A stretch of DNA of 57,135 bases, from contig NZ_JAJUFV010000002.1 in the NCBI RefSeq assembly GCF_029263575.1, forward strand, positions 1-57,135, in the 5' to 3' direction. Source of the stretch: Microbacterium sp. (GTDB lineage Bacteria; Actinomycetota; Actinomycetes; Actinomycetales; Microbacteriaceae). The notes beneath the pieces were generated by a model, which saw nothing but the letters and a program-made list of their open reading frames with translations, was not told the origin of the DNA and searched no databases. Numbering within the stretch: position 1 is the stretch's first letter; the number at the start of each line of letters is the position of its first letter. Positions 9,274-18,219 of the stretch are shown here, piece after piece. Position numbers and translations under genes: made by a program.

Positions 9274-9926
9274 TTATGGCAGAGGGCGAGTACATACTGC
9301 CCCCAGTCACGCACGTGCATCGACGGTGACGAGTCGCCAGCGCCGTCGATGACAGCGAGCTGTTCACCGTGCACCACGCTGAAGTCGCGTAACGGCAAGC
9401 CCAGCCCGACGCCGAGGTATTTGATGTAGCTCTCTTTGAGCGTCCACACCCGTGTGAAGCGCCGTGCACGCTCGACAATGTCACCGCCTTCGACATAGTC
9501 ACGCTCATCGGGCGAGAATATCTTCCTCAGATCAAGTCCTGGCCACATGACAGCCTCGACGTCGACGCCGAGGTTCTGTGCCGATACCGCACATACGACG
9601 CGGTCACCCGCATGCGAGACGTTGAAGTGAAGCGCCGCACCGGGCAAGAACGGCTTGCCATGTTCGCCAGCCGATAGCCGGTGCTCTCCGGCGGGATCTT
9701 CGCCCGAGCGTGCCAGGGCGCGTCGGATCAGCGCACCCGCGACATGACTGCGCCGGCGATCATCAGCAAAGCGATACCTCGCGGCTCGTTCCCGGCGCGC
9801 TGGAGCTATCGCTCCCGCGATTTGACGTTCGACGTCGTCTGTCAGCTTCGCGAGGTCGAATGTGAAAACGGTCACGTTCGCCAGACCGATAGCCGTGGTC
9901 ACACGGTCTGTGGCCGGCGCTGCCAT
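9213..9926 (-). CDS. Sfp-type 4'-phosphopantetheinyl transferase
   Basis: Attaches the phosphopantetheine arm of CoA to carrier-protein serines, a requirement for every ACP and PCP in the locus. The 237-aa protein has the Sfp-type motifs: FNVSHAGDRV (~101-110), the metal-binding GVDVEAV (Asp122, Glu124) and the catalytic WTLKESYIKYLGVGL (Trp161, Lys164, Glu165, Lys169). It is the last gene of the minus-strand locus, and its ATG lies inside the end of the thioesterase gene (28-base overlap), so it is co-translated. Starts further in (GTG) would give a protein shorter by 8-18 residues. Confidence 0.93.
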   Translation of the reverse strand: MAAPATDRVTTAIGLANVTVFTFDLAKLTDDVERQIAGAIAPARRERAARYRFADDRRRSHVAGALIRRALARSGEDPAGEHRLSAGEHGKPFLPGAALHFNVSHAGDRVVCAVSAQNLGVDVEAVMWPGLDLRKIFSPDERDYVEGGDIVERARRFTRVWTLKESYIKYLGVGLGLPLRDFSVVHGEQLAVIDGAGDSSPSMHVRDWGQYVLALCHNQRDAVCIESATAAELLEFC

Positions 9927-10615
9927 GCGAGGTTGATCCGAGACTCGATAAGTGCAGCGATCGTCTGACGATGTTCGTCGATGAAGAAGTGACCGCCGTC
10001 GAATTCATGCACTTCCACGGGCCCTTCCGCGTACCAGGGCCATTGCTCGATCTGCACTTTGTCAGAGCGCCCTTCCAAGAGCACGAGTGGACAACGCAGC
10101 CGCTCAAACTCGGTGTCCTGGTACGTCGACAACAGCCTCAGATCCGCCCGGATTGCCGGGGCGAACCATTTCATGAAGTCTGGATCGGCCAGGCTTGCTT
10201 CGCTGATGCCCCCGTAACTGCGCAGGACGTCCTTCATCGACTCGTCGGTGGCCAGGTCATCCGCCCGGGTGAATCTGCTCACGCTCGGCGATGACGCTCC
10301 GGAACTGAAGAAGACCAAGGGTGGGCCGAAACGCTCCTGTGCGATCTTCGCGACCTCATAGCCGACGACACTGCCCATGCTGTGGCCCCAGATGACGTAC
10401 GGGCGCGAGAACACCGGTCTCAGCTCCTCGACCAGGTCAGCGGCGAGCTCTCGCACGCTCCCCGGCATCGGCACGGCGAGCTTCTGCTCGCGCTGCGGGT
10501 ATTGTGCGACCGTCAGCTCGACGCTCGTTGTGAACGCCGCACGCCACCGTCCGTAGTACAACCGGCCCGCACCAGCGTGCGGGAAGCACACCATCGGAAC
10601 TTTTTGCTCATGCAT
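9899..10615 (-). CDS. Type II (stand-alone) thioesterase
   Basis: An alpha/beta-hydrolase of 238 aa of the kind that edits stalled or mis-loaded carrier proteins on PKS and NRPS lines. The family N-terminus VCFPHAGAG is at ~9-17, the nucleophile elbow GHSMG at 77-81 (Ser79), and the catalytic histidine in DGGHFFI at ~209. The frame stays open to 10696, but the ATG at 10615 has a good GAAAGGA ribosome site five bases upstream and matches the family start. Because the assembly line has no integrated thioesterase domain, a role in product release cannot be excluded, though editing is the usual role of this type. Confidence 0.92.
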   Translation of the reverse strand: MHEQKVPMVCFPHAGAGRLYYGRWRAAFTTSVELTVAQYPQREQKLAVPMPGSVRELAADLVEELRPVFSRPYVIWGHSMGSVVGYEVAKIAQERFGPPLVFFSSGASSPSVSRFTRADDLATDESMKDVLRSYGGISEASLADPDFMKWFAPAIRADLRLLSTYQDTEFERLRCPLVLLEGRSDKVQIEQWPWYAEGPVEVHEFDGGHFFIDEHRQTIAALIESRINLAWQRRPQTV

Positions 10616-10632
10616 GTCGATCCTTTCGCGCT

Positions 10633-10669
10633 CCAGGGGCGGCGGTGATGTCAGCACCGCAGCCCCTGG
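10633..10669. other. Strong intercistronic hairpin
   Basis: CCAGGGGC pairs with GCCCCTGG and, after a single G/A mismatch, GCGGTG pairs with CACCGC, giving 8 + 6 base pairs around the 7-base loop ATGTCAG. It fills most of the 67-base gap between the exporter permease and the thioesterase. No T-run follows on the transcribed strand, so it is more likely a stability or partial-attenuation element than a full terminator. It could set lower expression of the thioesterase and transferase than of the exporter. Confidence 0.6.
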
Positions 10670-10682
10670 CGTGCTGATTCTG

Positions 10683-11414
10683 TTAGGCCCGCTCAAGGAA
10701 CCGCGCGGCTCCGAAGAAGCCGATCAGCGCCCAGACGCCGAGAATGATGTAGCTGATCGGATCTGCACTGAACACGGACTGCGCCAGCGCCGCACGCATG
10801 ACCTCAGCCATGTGGTACAGCGGCAGCCCCATGTGCACGACCTGCAGCCACTCCGGCAGCCGATCGATCGGAAAGTTGATCGGGGTGAACATAAGAGCCG
10901 TGAACGCGATGACCTGAGAGAGCGCCATCGAGAGCTCGGCGGGCATGACGAACGAGTACCCGTATCCGATACCGAAGCACGAGGCCACGACGAGAATGAA
11001 CACCGGAACGATCGTCCACGAGATGTCATATCCCGGGTTGAAGACCAGGTTGGCGATGAGGATCGAGATTGCGATCGCCGGAACCGTGATCGCAGCCCAG
11101 ATGGTCACGTCTGCGATCAGGAAGGACCTTCGGCTCGACGGCAGCGCCTTGATGAAGTCGATGTAACCCGACATCTTCGCGCCGGCGTTCTGCATGGGCA
11201 CTGTCACCAGCGCCGTCATGACCAGCACGATCGTCGGCGCACCGGTAGCAAGATAGAGCAGCTGAGTGCCGTCTTGCGCTGGCATCAAGAACGAGAAGCC
11301 AATCACGACGCCGAGTGCGATGATCACCATGATGATCGCGAACACGACAAGATAGCTACCCTGTTTACGCAGCTGGAGCTCGAAGATCGTGCCCAGTTGA
11401 TTCTTAGCGGCCAC
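10683..11414 (-). CDS. ABC-2 type transporter permease
   Basis: A 243-aa integral membrane protein with six hydrophobic segments, starting at YLVVFAIIMVIIALGVVIGF. The closing region resembles the ABC-2 family (FTPINFPIDRLPEWLQVVHMGLPL followed by YHMAEVMRAAL). The open frame is longer, but GTG at 11414 is chosen because an AAGGAG site lies just upstream and it overlaps the ATPase stop by 11 bases; the extra upstream residues are shadow sequence from the ATPase gene. With the ATPase it should form a dimeric exporter, probably for the product of the locus or for self-protection. Confidence 0.87.
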   Translation of the reverse strand: MAAKNQLGTIFELQLRKQGSYLVVFAIIMVIIALGVVIGFSFLMPAQDGTQLLYLATGAPTIVLVMTALVTVPMQNAGAKMSGYIDFIKALPSSRRSFLIADVTIWAAITVPAIAISILIANLVFNPGYDISWTIVPVFILVVASCFGIGYGYSFVMPAELSMALSQVIAFTALMFTPINFPIDRLPEWLQVVHMGLPLYHMAEVMRAALAQSVFSADPISYIILGVWALIGFFGAARFLERA

Positions 11415-12354
11415 TGGTGGCTCCTTCCTTGCTCGACAGGACGTCGATGTAGATGTCTTCCAGCGTGACTTCGGTGAGCGCATAGTCGCCGATTCGCCGC
11501 TGGGCTGATTCCTCAGTAGCCCAGGCCAGTGCCTCAGCCGATCGCTCGCGGGTAAAGGTGACGGCGAGCTCCTGCTCGCGTACCGTCGCCTCCTCTGCCC
11601 AGGCGAGCAGAGGTGCGTCGAAGGCACTGTCGATGACGGGGGCGATCAGCTTCATGCGCCCCTGTCCTTCGACGGCCTTGATCGTGCTCGCGTCTCCCTG
11701 CAGGAGCACGCGTCCCTCGTCGAGGATCGCGATCTTATCGACCACGCCCTCTGCTTCACGGATGCTGTGCGTCACCAGCAGAACGGCTGTGCCGTCGTCG
11801 GTGAGCTCTCTGATGGCAGACCACAGCAGGCGACGGCGTACCGGGTCGACGTCGTTCGTCGGCTCATCCAGAATGACCGCGCGTCCGGGGCGAATCGCAG
11901 CCATGCAGAATCCGGTAAGACGCAGGACGCCGCCGGAGAGCTTGTTGCCCTCGACGTCCGCCCACTCGCGGATGTTGAGAGCATCCAGCAGCGCGTCGGT
12001 TCGTTCGGTTACCTCGGCGTCACTGGCGCCGCGCAGCTTTCCCATGATGCCCATGGCAGCACGCGGTGTGAGCTCGCCGAGCGGCGTCTTCGACTGCGGC
12101 TGAACCGAGCACAGATACCGGCCACGATTGCGGTTCTTGACGATGTCCTCACCGGCGATTCGGATCTCGCCCGAATCAGGCTTCAAGAGCCCGAGAAGCT
12201 GGTTGACAAGAGTCGTCTTGCCCGCGCCGTTGTGGCCGAAAAGGCCGTAAACCTCTCCTTCTTCAACAGAGAAGCTCACGTCCTGGTTGGCGACGCGTGT
12301 CTTTCCTCTGCTCTTGTATGACTTGGTTACGTTTTCCACATTTATCAATGTCAT
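11404..12354 (-). CDS. ABC transporter ATP-binding protein (drug-exporter type)
   Basis: The 316-aa ATPase has Walker A GHNGAGKTT (40-48), a signature that reads LSGGV instead of LSGGQ (139-143), Walker B AVILDEPTND (~159-168) and the switch histidine in LLVTHSIREAEG. A ~90-residue C-terminal extension is typical of DrrA-like exporters paired with ABC-2 permeases. GGAAG lies six bases upstream of the ATG and the gap from the last synthetase gene is 44 bases. The Q-to-V change in the signature is seen in some ABC-2 ATPases and does not by itself mean inactivity. Confidence 0.93.
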   Translation of the reverse strand: MTLINVENVTKSYKSRGKTRVANQDVSFSVEEGEVYGLFGHNGAGKTTLVNQLLGLLKPDSGEIRIAGEDIVKNRNRGRYLCSVQPQSKTPLGELTPRAAMGIMGKLRGASDAEVTERTDALLDALNIREWADVEGNKLSGGVLRLTGFCMAAIRPGRAVILDEPTNDVDPVRRRLLWSAIRELTDDGTAVLLVTHSIREAEGVVDKIAILDEGRVLLQGDASTIKAVEGQGRMKLIAPVIDSAFDAPLLAWAEEATVREQELAVTFTRERSAEALAWATEESAQRRIGDYALTEVTLEDIYIDVLSSKEGATSGR

Positions 12355-12398
12355 TGATTCTTCCCTGATGTGTGTCGGGCAGTTGGTTGGTCGATCGG

Positions 12399-15300
12399 TT
12401 ACGGTGCGTGGATGTCTTCGCGCAGCGCCTCCACCTCCTCGAGGAGGATGCCGTGCAATTCATCGGACGGAACATCCCAGCGGGTAAGAAAGAGCAAATC
12501 GAGGCGCGTTCCCGTGGTCTTCGCGACGCAGTAGAAATCGGCGTAGTCGAGCTTGTCCTGCTCGGTCGACAACTGATCGAGGGTCATGTCCCAGATCTCG
12601 TCGTACTCGGCTTCGAGGTTTCCGGCGTAATTGAGCATGCAGGTCTGCGAGTTCCCCTTGGGCTTGACCGACTTGGTCGCAGTGAAGACCTTGCCGAACT
12701 TCATCATGAGCCGAAGACTCGAGAACAGGTTCAAGAAGTGAATGTTGTGCCTGTCCATCAGGCGGAACTTCTCTTGCACGATGTCTTGCGCCGAGGCGTG
12801 CGAACCGCGCTCGGCCGGAACGACAACGGGAACGCTGCCGATCATCATGCCCATCATGTCTGAGTAATCGCGTCCCTCGTACTCACGCGCTCGAAACAGT
12901 ACGTCCAGGGCGACTTCATCAACCTCGAGAGTTCGAGCGACGAGTCGGGAATACAGGTGCACGACCGCGGCGAACGGATCGATTCCCGAACCGTCCTCGT
13001 CACCGCCGAGGTCGGTGGAGAAGCGCAGCTGGCGCACTTCCGCGGTAAGCCGCGACGCCGACCGCTCCTGAATCTGCTTCGCGCCGCTCGTCCAGCGCTC
13101 CAACTCGAAGCGCTCGACGATCTCGTCCGCTGAGATATCGACAGGGCCCTTGGCGAACTGCTGCTGCAGGTGTCGATAGCTCACCGCAGCAGGCATGGCG
13201 GCAGTGGTTCCGGCGACGAGCTGTCGATAACGACGGATGAGGTCACTGCGCAGCACCTGCCCTGAGCCTGCGTCGAAGATCGAGTGGTCGAACTGGAACA
13301 GGATGTCGTAGCTGCGCTCATGATGCTTGATCAGAACGGCTGTGTACATGGGCCGCCCGAGCACCTTGAAGTCGATCGTCCACTTGCGACGCACGAGCGC
13401 ACGATGAATCTCTTGTGCTTCCTCGGGCGAGAACCTGGACAGATCGAGCAGCGGAAGAGCGAAGTCTGACGGCGGCTCGTGCTCTCTCCACACCATGCGT
13501 CCGCGTGATCGACCAAGAGCCATCCGCATCACGCCATGACGGCCAACCACGTCGCGCATTGCCTGGTTGAGGAGATCGATGCGCACGGGCTCTCGCAAAT
13601 TGATGAGATACATCTGCAGCGGCGTCTTGCCCTTGAAGTGGTACTTCTGCACACCCGTAAGTGGGTAGCTCCACCGCACGGGCCTGGACGTGACCATTCG
13701 GCGCACGTCGTCTTGACGTCGATCGATCTCGTTGAAGACAGCGTCCAGCGAAGCGGCCACTTCGAACGGCTCAGTCTTCACGACAGGAAGGTCCACGCCT
13801 TCTACGTCGCCCGTGTCCGTTGTGATCGGCCAGATCAACTCCGGCGTCTGATCGGGGCCGACGCGCAGATCGGCCAATTCCCGCATCACCCGTGCACGCT
13901 GCTGTTCGCTCGTTTCACCGGCGAGCAACACAAGCCTGCCGAACTCCCCGTCGTCATCGCGAGTGCGAGCGAACCGGCACACGAAGCCGACGTTGGCGCT
14001 CAGTTGCTGTTCGATCGCTGTGAAACCCCCCTCCGACACATCTTGTGACCCGGCTTGCTCGATGAGAAACGCACTCAGTTGCGCAATCGACGGATTGTTA
14101 TGCACATCGCTGTCGAGCAGTTTGACGCCGCGCCCATCCAGCGCCCGAGTGAAGGTGGTCAAGCGCACCGAGTCGAGGCCGAGATCGAACACATCGGCAC
14201 GCGGGGGGATGGTTTCGAGCCCCAAGAGGGTGCGCAGCTCTTCGGTCAGTACGCCGGCGATGTTCGCTCGCCCTTCGACGACGGTCTCGGGTTCGGCCGG
14301 TCGCGCAGGTGCCACGAAGGGGTCGTCACCCAGATAAGCGACGGGAATGCCCGATTCCGGCATCCGCGCTGCAAGATCGAGCACCGAGGCGGCAGCGCCA
14401 TCTCCCAACAGCAGCACAACCGGAATATCCGCAGTACGGCGATGAAAGCTATTGAACCATTCGGTCGTCTCGCCGCTCCAACCGTCGACGGAAGCATCCC
14501 AGGCAGCTACCACGGTGACACGACGCTGCATCGGCACCGGCGGAGCCTGAAGCTGTGACCGCAGCTCGCGTCCAAGGTCTGGAACACTGCCACCGGTCGT
14601 GCGCGGCCCGTCGTCCCACACGACGATCTCTCGATTTCCCGGACGATTGCGGATGCCGTCGACAAGAGCTCGCGCCAATGCATGGACGCCGCGCGCATGC
14701 ACGGTGTCCCCCACCGTGCACCGCTCGTTAGTCACGCCGATGTCGGCTGTCGGACCCAGCACTGTTGCGTAGGGGACAATGTGAAACCGCCGTAGCGGAT
14801 GCGTCGGCACGAGCGCGTTCATCGCCGCTGTGACCGCGTGAGCGGGGCACACGATGACGGTCGCGTCACTGACCGGGTCGACGTCCTCAAGCATCACGGG
14901 ATGCAGCCGCACGATCTGACGACCGTCTGCGCTGTGCCGCACGGCGATCTCCGGCTCTGCGCTGGAGTCAAGTTCTGCGAGCAACGCCGCGCCCAGTCCG
15001 CCATCGGCTTGCAATGCGGTGACGGCCACCGCGTGCTGCTCACGGGCAATACCCGCCGCCCACGACGCCGCGATGCTGTCGGCGGTGCCGTCGGGCGCAG
15101 CATCGGTCAGCGCCACTATACGTTCGTATGCCGGAGCCTCTTCCTCGTCGAGCAGGCGAAGAAGCGAGCGGGTCGATGCTTGCACGGCCTTGAAGTCACC
15201 GCTGGCGACGATCGCGTCGCCGTGCTGACGGTGCGCCGTAAGGTCATCGAACAGGCGGCGGATGTCACCGCTGTGATCGACGCGCACCTGGGCGCCGCCT

Positions 15301-18218
15301 GCCGGGTCGAATTGGTACGACGCTCCGAAGCGCACCGGGAATGCCCGCCAGTGCGGCACGGCATCGACGGCGGCACGAGCCCGATCATCGTCGCCGAGAC
15401 AGATAATCACTCGACCGCGCCCCTGCCTGTCCACCACTGGCGCGACCGTTCTCGTCCATTGGAGTTGACCGACCGTCATGTCGAGAGCCGCGCGCTGCGC
15501 CGGCCCGACGGCGGCTGATCCGCCCTCAAGCAATGCGGTGAAGCGGTCAACATCGACGGGGTACGGCGTGCGGTCAAAGGCGTAGAGCGGAAGCGCGACG
15601 CGCCGCACCGACCTGTCGGCGTGGAAGCGCGCCCAATCTGGCGCGACACCAGCCTCCCACATACGCCCGATTGCGCGTGCCAGGTGATGTGCGTCCGTCA
15701 CAGTCTCTTTACGGTGTCGCAGCAGGTTGACCGCGGTGCTCTCCCCACCTGCGGCGATGCGCCGGACGAAAGAGCTCAGTACCCGCCCAGGTCCGAGTTC
15801 GAGGAAGACCGCGGGGCCATCCGCCAGCACGGTATCAACGTTCGCCTTGAACTTGACGGTGTTTCGCAGGTGGGCCAGGTAGTAGCCGATGCGCTGTGCA
15901 TCGTCAGCAGTGATCCAGTCGCCGGTCACATTCGAGGTGTAGCGCAGAGTCGGTGCGGACAGCTCGATCCCTTCCAAGCCGCGTGCGAAGTCGTCCAGCA
16001 CCGCATCCATAGTGCGCGAATGGTTCGCACGTGGTGAGTCGATTCTCGAGTAGGTCAAGCCCTCTTCGCAGCGCTGCTCAAAAGCGGCAATATCCGCCTC
16101 AAGGCCGGTGACGGTGATGTCTTCGGCTGAATTCTCAGCTGCGAGCTCGACTCCTGTACCGAGCAGTGGCTCGATGGCGGCAACAGAGGCCTTTACCGAC
16201 GTCATCGCTCCGGCAGCGGAGCGCGCCATCATCGTTCCGCGCAGGTGCACAAGCCGAACGCCCGACTCATAGCTGAATACACCGGCGAGGCAGGCTGCGG
16301 CAAGCTCACCCGCGCTATGCCCGATCATCGCGTCGGGCGAGATCCCCCATGCCATGACCGTGCTCGCGAGTGAGTACTCGGTCAGAAACAGCAGCAGCTG
16401 GGTATTGACGATGTCGGTCAGCAGCGCCTCGGCGGCCTCTCCCGTCTCAAAGAATGCCTGGCGCGGCTCCTCGACGCCTAGGCTCGCGCAGTATTCGAAC
16501 CCTTCGTCCATGTTCGCGCGGAACACTGGTTCACTTTCATAGAGTCCGCGCGCCATTCCGGCGTACTGAGCACCCATTCCGCTGAAAAGGAAGACGATGC
16601 GGCGAGTCGGCGCGGCCGTCAGATCGTGTGCATCTCCCCCGGCGGCGACCGCCTCGTCCAGTTGCGCACGCAGATCGTCGAGTGAATCGAACGCGGTCGC
16701 AAACCGGTACGGAAGGTTTCGCTGGCGCTGCTGCAGCGTCCATGCGAGGTCTTGTGGACGCACATCAGCACCGGATTCGAGAAAACGAAGGAACGATTCC
16801 TGCGTCTGGCGAATCGCGCTCTCGGATGCTGCGCCGAGCACGAACGAGTGCGCGTCACGCGCTTGTGCTGCGTCTGCGACGACGACGGGCGGCTCCTCCA
16901 AGATCACGTGCGCGTTCGTCCCCCCGATGCCGAACGAGCTGACGCCTGCGCGTACCGGCGACGAAGCCGTCGAATGAACTGCGAGATCGGTCGTCTCAGT
17001 CACGACGTGGAAGGGACTGCCTTCCGCGACGATGTTCGCGTTCCACTCTGTGAAATTCAGGCTACGCGGAGCAGTCCGTTCACTGACGACCTTGCAGGCT
17101 TTGATGAAAGATGTCACGCCGGCCGCGGTATCGAGGTGACCGATGCTGGCCTTCGTCGATCCGAGCCCAATCTGCCCCGTGGTCGTCTCACCGAAGGCTC
17201 GACGTAGAGCCTCGACTTCGATGGGGTCTCCGAGAGCGGTTCCTGTTCCGTGAGTCTCTAGGTAATGGATCTCTTGGGGAGCAACCTGCGCGACCCGATA
17301 GGCGCGACGGATCACCTCGGTCTGTCCTTCGATACTCGGTGCCGTGTAGCCCACCTTGCGGTGACCGTCATTGTTGACTGCCGAGCCTTTGACGACCGCG
17401 TAGATTCGGTCTCCGTCGCGCAGGGCAGCTTCAAGTCGCTTGAGGACGACGACGCCTGCGCCATTGCCCTCTACCGTTCCGGCCGCGTCGCGGTCGAAGG
17501 GACGGCAGTGGCCGTCGGGCGAGTGAATCATGCCTGGCTGATACATGTAGCCGTTCTCATGCGGCAGCGTGAGCCCGCTGCCGCCTGCGAGGGCGACCTG
17601 GCACGCCCCGGTCCACAGATATCTGCACGCCATGTCGATAGCCACGAGCGAGGTCGAGCACGCCGAGTGCAGCGTCATCGCCGGTCCGGTGAGATCCAGC
17701 GTGTAGGCGATACGCGTCGCCGCGAAGTCCTTGTCGTTGAGCTGGGTTCCCGCGAAAGTCGATCCCGAGGGGATCACGTACTGCTGCAGCGAATGCGCCT
17801 CCCACGCGAGGTTGTTCGTTGCGCCAAGAAACAGTCCAACACCCTTGCCACGGCCCTCGGCGCTGTATCCGGCATCCTCCAGGGCGTGATAGACCTCCTC
17901 GTGCAGCGCGCGCACCTGCGGATCGAGCACACGTGCATCCGCCGGAGTGTAATTGAAGAAGCCAGCATCGAATGCGTCGAGTTCAGGAAACACACCGCGG
18001 GCGCCGACATAGTCGGCTTGCGAGCGAATCTCCGACGGTACACCGCGATCACGTAGTTCTTCGTCGGTGAAGTGCGTGATCGCGTCGACGCCGTCGATCA
18101 GGTTGCCCCAGAACTCGTCCACCGTCCGCGCACCGGGAAAACGACCCGCCATGCCGATGACGGCCACCTCCAGTCCGGTCGTCGGCGAAGTCTCCTGTGC
18201 GCGTGCCAGATCGGTCAT
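12399..18218 (-). CDS. Terminal hybrid PKS-NRPS: KS-AT-(dead KR)-ACP-C
   Basis: Last elongation and presumed release protein, 1939 aa. The KS (~15-440) has Cys187, His323 and His361. The AT (~540-835) has GHSAGE (Ser635), but the usual HAFH/YASH position reads RANH (730-733). Residues ~930-1310 align by eye with the structural half of a ketoreductase (…PEIAVRHSADGRQIVRL) followed by a remnant lacking the GxGxxG motif and the Ser/Tyr pair, so the KR looks dead. ACP serine is 1350 (FDLGLDSVRL). A condensation domain (~1400-1939) ends the protein; its HHxxxDG motif reads DHSIFDA, keeping the catalytic second His (1645) and Asp. No thioesterase domain. The frame is open ten codons further up; ATG at 18218 follows the upstream stop by one base, with GAGG before it. 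Substrate of the AT and the exact job of the C domain are uncertain. Confidence 0.93.
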   Translation of the reverse strand: MTDLARAQETSPTTGLEVAVIGMAGRFPGARTVDEFWGNLIDGVDAITHFTDEELRDRGVPSEIRSQADYVGARGVFPELDAFDAGFFNYTPADARVLDPQVRALHEEVYHALEDAGYSAEGRGKGVGLFLGATNNLAWEAHSLQQYVIPSGSTFAGTQLNDKDFAATRIAYTLDLTGPAMTLHSACSTSLVAIDMACRYLWTGACQVALAGGSGLTLPHENGYMYQPGMIHSPDGHCRPFDRDAAGTVEGNGAGVVVLKRLEAALRDGDRIYAVVKGSAVNNDGHRKVGYTAPSIEGQTEVIRRAYRVAQVAPQEIHYLETHGTGTALGDPIEVEALRRAFGETTTGQIGLGSTKASIGHLDTAAGVTSFIKACKVVSERTAPRSLNFTEWNANIVAEGSPFHVVTETTDLAVHSTASSPVRAGVSSFGIGGTNAHVILEEPPVVVADAAQARDAHSFVLGAASESAIRQTQESFLRFLESGADVRPQDLAWTLQQRQRNLPYRFATAFDSLDDLRAQLDEAVAAGGDAHDLTAAPTRRIVFLFSGMGAQYAGMARGLYESEPVFRANMDEGFEYCASLGVEEPRQAFFETGEAAEALLTDIVNTQLLLFLTEYSLASTVMAWGISPDAMIGHSAGELAAACLAGVFSYESGVRLVHLRGTMMARSAAGAMTSVKASVAAIEPLLGTGVELAAENSAEDITVTGLEADIAAFEQRCEEGLTYSRIDSPRANHSRTMDAVLDDFARGLEGIELSAPTLRYTSNVTGDWITADDAQRIGYYLAHLRNTVKFKANVDTVLADGPAVFLELGPGRVLSSFVRRIAAGGESTAVNLLRHRKETVTDAHHLARAIGRMWEAGVAPDWARFHADRSVRRVALPLYAFDRTPYPVDVDRFTALLEGGSAAVGPAQRAALDMTVGQLQWTRTVAPVVDRQGRGRVIICLGDDDRARAAVDAVPHWRAFPVRFGASYQFDPAGGAQVRVDHSGDIRRLFDDLTAHRQHGDAIVASGDFKAVQASTRSLLRLLDEEEAPAYERIVALTDAAPDGTADSIAASWAAGIAREQHAVAVTALQADGGLGAALLAELDSSAEPEIAVRHSADGRQIVRLHPVMLEDVDPVSDATVIVCPAHAVTAAMNALVPTHPLRRFHIVPYATVLGPTADIGVTNERCTVGDTVHARGVHALARALVDGIRNRPGNREIVVWDDGPRTTGGSVPDLGRELRSQLQAPPVPMQRRVTVVAAWDASVDGWSGETTEWFNSFHRRTADIPVVLLLGDGAAASVLDLAARMPESGIPVAYLGDDPFVAPARPAEPETVVEGRANIAGVLTEELRTLLGLETIPPRADVFDLGLDSVRLTTFTRALDGRGVKLLDSDVHNNPSIAQLSAFLIEQAGSQDVSEGGFTAIEQQLSANVGFVCRFARTRDDDGEFGRLVLLAGETSEQQRARVMRELADLRVGPDQTPELIWPITTDTGDVEGVDLPVVKTEPFEVAASLDAVFNEIDRRQDDVRRMVTSRPVRWSYPLTGVQKYHFKGKTPLQMYLINLREPVRIDLLNQAMRDVVGRHGVMRMALGRSRGRMVWREHEPPSDFALPLLDLSRFSPEEAQEIHRALVRRKWTIDFKVLGRPMYTAVLIKHHERSYDILFQFDHSIFDAGSGQVLRSDLIRRYRQLVAGTTAAMPAAVSYRHLQQQFAKGPVDISADEIVERFELERWTSGAKQIQERSASRLTAEVRQLRFSTDLGGDEDGSGIDPFAAVVHLYSRLVARTLEVDEVALDVLFRAREYEGRDYSDMMGMMIGSVPVVVPAERGSHASAQDIVQEKFRLMDRHNIHFLNLFSSLRLMMKFGKVFTATKSVKPKGNSQTCMLNYAGNLEAEYDEIWDMTLDQLSTEQDKLDYADFYCVAKTTGTRLDLLFLTRWDVPSDELHGILLEEVEALREDIHAP

Positions 18219-18219
18219 C

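Noticed and set aside
9899..10615. Thioesterase as the main chain-release enzyme
   Set aside because: It is a discrete type II enzyme of the editing kind; the line ends in a C domain, so release by this enzyme is only a fallback hypothesis.
10616..10696. N-terminal extension of the thioesterase
   Set aside because: The ATG at 10615 has a good ribosome site and the family's usual N-terminus; the extension would be translated from the hairpin region.
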